DNA of 64,000 bases from Macrolepiota albuminosa (taxonomy: Eukaryota; Basidiomycota; Agaricomycetes; Agaricales; Agaricaceae). This document shows, piece by piece, positions 59,529-64,000 of the stretch. The position numbers and the translations under genes were made by a program. Each line of letters opens with the position of its first letter. The first letter of the stretch is position 1. The notes beneath the pieces were generated by a model that did not search any database, was not told the origin of the DNA, and saw only the letters and a program-made list of their open reading frames with translations. The stretch covers positions 2,720,468-2,784,467 of the forward strand of contig JAMWFC010000054.1 of the NCBI GenBank assembly GCA_027475525.1, given 5' to 3'.

Positions 59529-60270
59529 GATGTGAGTTAAACAGGCATGTATACTGCTCAAATTCGTTCTAACCTCTGAGGTAAAGAAAAGAAAAAGAAA
59601 GCGCAATCCATTCCCCCAGAAAATTCAATGCGTGCACAATTATGACGATGGTTCCAGTTGTTACGAAAGTCTTAGTCGAGAACATGAGATGCACAATGAA
59701 TGTGTCCGAGAGACGGCTGTGCATGAAAGACGTTGTTTTCATTCAGAAAGCCCTGCCATCAGCAGGCAATAAAAGAGACCAAGTCTAGAAAACAAGGAAG
59801 AGGAAGCAGGCATATAGAAGACCAACAAGTTTCAAGCGTCTTTGCGAGTCCATGGATAGGTCATACTCATCCATTTATAGCTCATAATTTTCATTTAAAC
59901 GGAAATAAATATTATTTATGTTGAAACTCGCTACCTGCCAATGGAATCAATCGCAAGGTGGCGCATAGGAAATTAAATAATCCAGGACCAAAGCACCTTG
60001 TGATCAGCAAAGTAACCTGGAGCTGGGTTGCCCAGAGTGAAATTAAATCGCACCCGGGACTGTGTGCATTGTCAAAACAAAAATGGCTGAAAGGGAATAA
60101 TAATGAACGATAACGATGGATAGACAAGAAAGCATGAGAAAGGTGAACGATAGCATACGAAGTGCGGAAGAAATACACCAAATGACGAAGACCAGATGTT
60201 GGAAAAAGTAAGCCCATGAAAATGGTGATAGTAGTACAACATTGAACGATGATGAAGCGATGAAAGGGTA

Positions 60271-63200
60271 TCATGTCCTACCCTTAAATGTCTGAACAAG
60301 AGACCTGAAGGCACCGAACCGTTTGGTGGTGGTGGCTGGTGTGCGGACTTGTTCCAAGGGTGGAAATCCCATCTTTGTGAGTTTAGTAGCTGTTTTTGCA
60401 CCGCGAAGGGGCGCAGTTGACACGCGACAGAGGTCCGGGCCGAGTTCTGTATCTGTATCTCCGATCCTGCTGAGATAGCCATCGCCTAGGTCAGGAATCG
60501 GTGTGCGGGAACGAATGGGGGGCGCTGGGCTTGGTGTCCGATCCTGCTGAGATAGCCATCGCCTAGGTCAGGAATCGGTGTGCGGGAACGAATGGGGGGC
60601 GCTGGGCTTGGTGTTGTCTCGGTGATGTAACCGAGAAACTGGCTGACTTCATAGGAAGGAATGCCCGTTCCTTCTCCTGCTATCAACAGTTCGTCCAGGC
60701 TCGATGGGCAACAGGTAATTGTGCGATGATAACAATAACCCGGATTCGGATTGTGACGACTGGTGGAAGGACCCTGTCTGCTCTACAGATTTAGGAGCAA
60801 CTGAAGAATGAAAAACGTTAGATATCAAGCGAAGGTGGACTTTCTTTCACTTACACCCTTCTGCGGTTGATGGTCGCTTCGGGTCCTGCTCTCGCGACTG
60901 GGACCTATTAAGTGGACTTTCTTTCACTTACACCCTTCTGCGGTTGATGGTCGCTTCGGGTCCTGCTCTCGCGACTGGGACCTATTAAGTGGATGTTCCA
61001 GACTGCGCTGTCGCTCGATTCCACTTCCCCCCTCCCGATGACGAGGATAGGAGGCCTCGGGTGTTTTTGTACCACTTTCAAGTGGCTCGGCACAAATGTC
61101 TGCTGTGTCGGGTGCTCTTCATTCTCCTGTTTGTGATAGAGGCCTGTCGTTCCTCTTCTTCCATCCTCTCTCTCAACTTCCTCTCCAACGCAAGGCTTTC
61201 TCCGTAAGCTGCTAGTTTAGCGCTTAGCGGTGACCTTCCAGTACTCGTCATGGCAGGGGGTAGTACATCCGAATTCGCCATTTCAAGTATATCCCGCTGA
61301 GCCTTTTGTACCAGCGCTTCTGCTTGCGCATGCGCTGAAATAGCGCTAGTATTGATATCGGGTGGAATGTGAGAACGCCGTTCGTTCAAGAGGTAGTGGC
61401 ATGCCGATCCTAATCTCTGGCGACTTTATGCGTCCCACCTCATAATCCAAATCATGTTCGTGCTGATCAAGACTCATAGGCACAACATCAAGGAAATCAT
61501 CTCGTCCGGGAGATGAAAACCAAGGTGTAGTGACGGTTTCGCTCCCGCTGCCACTCGTGGTTCCACTAGCACTCAGTTGTGGATTGTGACTGTCTAAGGT
61601 GCCCGTACTGCTGACGGAGTCCCCTCGAATGCGATTGTCACCTATCAAAGGAACGGAAAGTAGAGGTCGAGCAGGAGCTGCAGAGTCAAAGTCTGGTTCT
61701 ATGACTGGTGGTTTGTTGATGCTGAAAGGGAACTCGGCATTGATTGTCGAACCATATTCGTCACTGGGCATGATTGGAGAAAGTGATGACTGTGACGATG
61801 AGCCGAAAGATGCCCCTCGCTGGCGTAACAGAAGTCCTGACTTGGCTTCGCCGGGCCTGTCGTCGTTGTGCAAGGGCTGACCGTACTCTTCTTCATCTTC
61901 GTCGTCGACATTTCCAATTTGAAGAGCATTTCCAGATCGAACAAAGTCAGTTACGACGGCGGGGGCAGAATCTGGAGTTAAAGTCTCCTCGCTGACCCGC
62001 ATTTCAGGAGTGGTACCTCGTCTTAGAATGTCCATGCGTCTCCTGCCAAGAGACCCAGTGCTACTGCTGCATCGGAGTCTGGTCGTGTTCCGGAGGCCTT
62101 CGGCATCGCCTACACGCCTCGCGCTGACACTTGAGGATGAGTCAAACCTGAGAGCCCGAAACCCTTGTGGAGTACCAGGTACGTATCCACTGGACGTTGC
62201 TCGATTATGAGCCTTCAGAATGCTAGGTCGAGCGCTATTACTATCTCCTGATGCAACCACGCCGTCTTCATCAAATACAGCCCCTCCTCGATAACCGGGC
62301 GTTGAGCTTGTACCTAAGCTACTCCCGGAACCAGATCTGACTCGCCCATCTCTGTGCACTCGAAGGCCAAATATATGTAGAGGACTTGAATGAGGGCTTG
62401 GGCTGTGACTAGTATGGTCCCCGGGGCTGAATCGTGCGCCACTTCCTGTTGACCTAGAGCGATCTCTAGATTGTGTCTGACGCCAATCGCGATCTTGTAC
62501 CGGGGCATTATTCAGTTCAACAGCCGCGGGGCGGGGTGATTGAGCTAACGCCCCTGATATCTTCCGATGAAGAGACTGAGGTGTATTTGGCTGTTGGGAA
62601 ACTGAGCGCAAAGAGGCGGCGTCACTTCCGCGATGAATGCGGAAGCCGGATCGGGTGGAAGTCGATACAGAAGTGGCTAATGTGTGAGACAAAGGGCTAG
62701 GCTGGCTAGGGGATGGATTCATGTGCAGAACGCTGCTAGAACCTGCTGCAAGAGATGTGGTGGAAAAGGACTGGGAACTTTCCGATGAAGGTACAGATTC
62801 TCCGGCTTGGGCTTTCTTAAAAAGGTTTAAGAGTGAGTACTTGCTTCCCAGTTTCCTGACTACAGGCTTTCCTTGTGTAGAATTGGTAGTCTCAGGCTCT
62901 TGAACTTCTGCGCCATTGCCAGCCGACCGAGGCCGGCGAGGACTGGGGCTGTGACTAGAATTTGGGGTAGATGTCTTCCTGCTCCGGTTATTAACAATAG
63001 ACGATGGTTGTAGGATATGAGGTAGCGACGGACGACGAGCGCCTGCATCGAAAGTGACATCGTCAGGAGGGGAGGTTGGCACAAATGTGTACTCTCCAAA
63101 AGGCCTTATGGGTGATGCAGGTGGAGTGGATGTCATTGTGCTCTGCATCATGATGTCTGTGGCAGACGACTTGAGTTTGTTTAGAGCATTATCAATGGAA

Positions 63201-64000
63201 TGCTTGACATGAAGTCGTCTTCGCGTTGCTGGGTTGTGAGATTCGACGTCGCTGCCAAAAGAACTGATTCGTTCACGAAATGAACCAGCGCTTGAATCAG
63301 TCGGATGCACACCACTAGGCCGCTCTCTGAGATCACGATCTTTGTTGATCAACCATCGCTTCAAAACATCTGCACAGTCGGATGCACACCACTAGGCCGC
63401 TCTCTGAGATCACGATCTTTGTTGATCAACCATCGCTTCAAAACATCTGCACATCCAACCAACCATGCTGTCGTGCAAGCATTTCGGGAGTGATGCCATG
63501 TTTGTCGGAGCGGTTGGCATGCGCACCATGAAGGAGGAGGAGGTTGACAGCGTCAGTATTTCCATTGGCAGCAGCGAAATGTAGCGGAGTAGATCCAGAT
63601 GTTCCAACGATAGGCGCTGATGAGTCCCTATTCTTCTCATTCGAGTAGCGTCTCGGGAGCCTAGGGAAAAGGTATATAAACCTGGTGTAATCAATGTGGT
63701 AAGTAGTACCTTGGGGCATTGACGTCAGCTCCATGTTCAATCAGCAACTTGACGACCTGAACGTTCCCGCCTGCGCATGCCGCATGAAGGGGAAGAACAC
63801 CGTCAAGTACCGAGTTGATAGGCTGCCCATGATCCAAAGCATATTCAACGAGACCAAGGTTGCCTGTGGCGGCTGCAGAGTGCAGGCCTAGACTGGGAAC
63901 TGTAGGTCAAAGACGCTCAGTAACGTATACAGCAACACAAGAGGGGAGTTAGGCGTACACTCAGTAGTAACATTATACTTTGCTTCCGCTTTTTGGTATG
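60271..64000 (-). CDS. Ankyrin-repeat protein with long disordered C-terminal region (5' end missing)
   Basis: The gene enters from the right edge and ends at the TGA at 60273-60271. Ankyrin repeats come first: VPSLGLHSAAATGNLGLVEY, LPLHAACAGGNVQVVKLLIE, GSTPLHFAAANGNTDAVNLL and HGITPEMLARQHGWLD. After KRWLINKDRDLRERPSG a Ser/Pro-rich region of about 650 residues follows (61390-63300), with a basic block VVRKLGSKYSLLNLFKKAQ. A coiled-coil-like end (SAKLAAYGESLALERKLRER) lies at about 61200. The terminal exon ends RFGAFRSLVQTFKGRT. The frame shifts by one base near 61393 between MPLPL and NERRSHIPPDI. Exon joins between 60690 and 61130 are uncertain. Duplications lie at 60461, 60835 and 63298. 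Role unknown; ankyrin repeats imply protein binding. Confidence 0.78.
60461..60614. repeat. 77-bp exact tandem duplication
   Basis: Copies start at 60461 and 60538, in the last exon of the ankyrin gene. Probable assembly overlap. Confidence 0.95.
60835..60988. repeat. 77-bp exact tandem duplication
   Basis: Copies start at 60835 and 60912, at an exon-intron border of the ankyrin gene. Probable assembly overlap. Confidence 0.95.
63298..63451. repeat. 77-bp exact tandem duplication
   Basis: Copies start at 63298 and 63375, just after the ankyrin repeats. Removing one copy rejoins the ankyrin and disordered frames. Probable assembly overlap. Confidence 0.95.

Larger units (their letters stand above)
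58361..60270. other. Intergenic, no gene recognised
   Basis: This 1.9-kb stretch lies between the convergent sulfhydryl oxidase and ankyrin genes. It holds two 77-bp duplications (58456 and 59375) and short ORFs without recognisable content. Confidence 0.5.

Noticed and set aside
45363..63451. The dense short duplications as a biological feature (microduplication hot spot, CRISPR-like or minisatellite array)
   Set aside because: All have two copies only, one fixed 77-bp period, unrelated units and no divergence. This fits assembly overlap, not an array.

Overview
The window looks like nuclear DNA of a filamentous basidiomycete, most likely an Agaricomycete. The host genes have many short introns of about 40-60 bp with GT-AG borders, and the repeats are fungal LTR retrotransposons, including chromodomain-bearing Ty3/gypsy elements. 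The species was not identified. The first 39 kb is a nest of decayed retroelements and the last 24 kb is a compact block of host genes.

Retroelement block (1-39 kb). A Ty3/gypsy chromovirus (element 1) enters from the left. It is broken by a solo LTR (926-1863), a second solo LTR of another family (2925-3654) and a complete 12.5-kb Ty3/gypsy element (element 3, 7634-20167), which itself carries a third solo LTR (17851-18893). Element 1 ends at an LTR near 21190, apparently inside a decayed Ty1/copia element. That copia element (21191-22355 and 34615 to about 36.4 kb) is split by a solo LTR (22356-34609), which is in turn split by element 2 (23038-34523), a near-complete chromovirus related to element 1. 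Six insertions have recognisable target-site duplications, so the order of events can be read. Older, CpG-poor relics follow at 36.4-39.2 kb. Nearly every coding region in this block carries stops or frameshifts.

Two kinds of accessory gene travel with these elements. Elements 1 and 2 have a sense ORF of roughly 900-980 codons between the pol chromodomain and the 3' LTR. Element 3, and a diverged relic at 36.5-37.5 kb, carry an antisense, intron-containing gene downstream of pol; in element 3 it encodes six cysteines spaced much like a fungal Zn2Cys6 cluster. I recognise neither family beyond that; they are the best candidates here for undescribed biology.

Host block (40.6-64 kb), left to right: a secreted type-B carboxylesterase (minus), cytosolic asparaginyl-tRNA synthetase (plus), diphthine methyl ester synthase DPH5 (minus), an F-box/leucine-rich-like protein (plus), LSM4 (minus), an oligopeptide transporter (plus), an Erv-type sulfhydryl oxidase (plus) and the 3' part of a large ankyrin-repeat protein (minus). 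These are unrelated housekeeping functions and show no sign of a gene cluster.

A quality warning covers the whole window. At least 25 exact tandem duplications occur, every one with a period of 77 bp, in transposons, introns, exons and intergenic DNA alike. They are best explained as untrimmed k-mer overlaps from assembly. Each shifts the reading frame and makes genes look broken. A few single-base indels in otherwise conserved genes may also be sequence errors.
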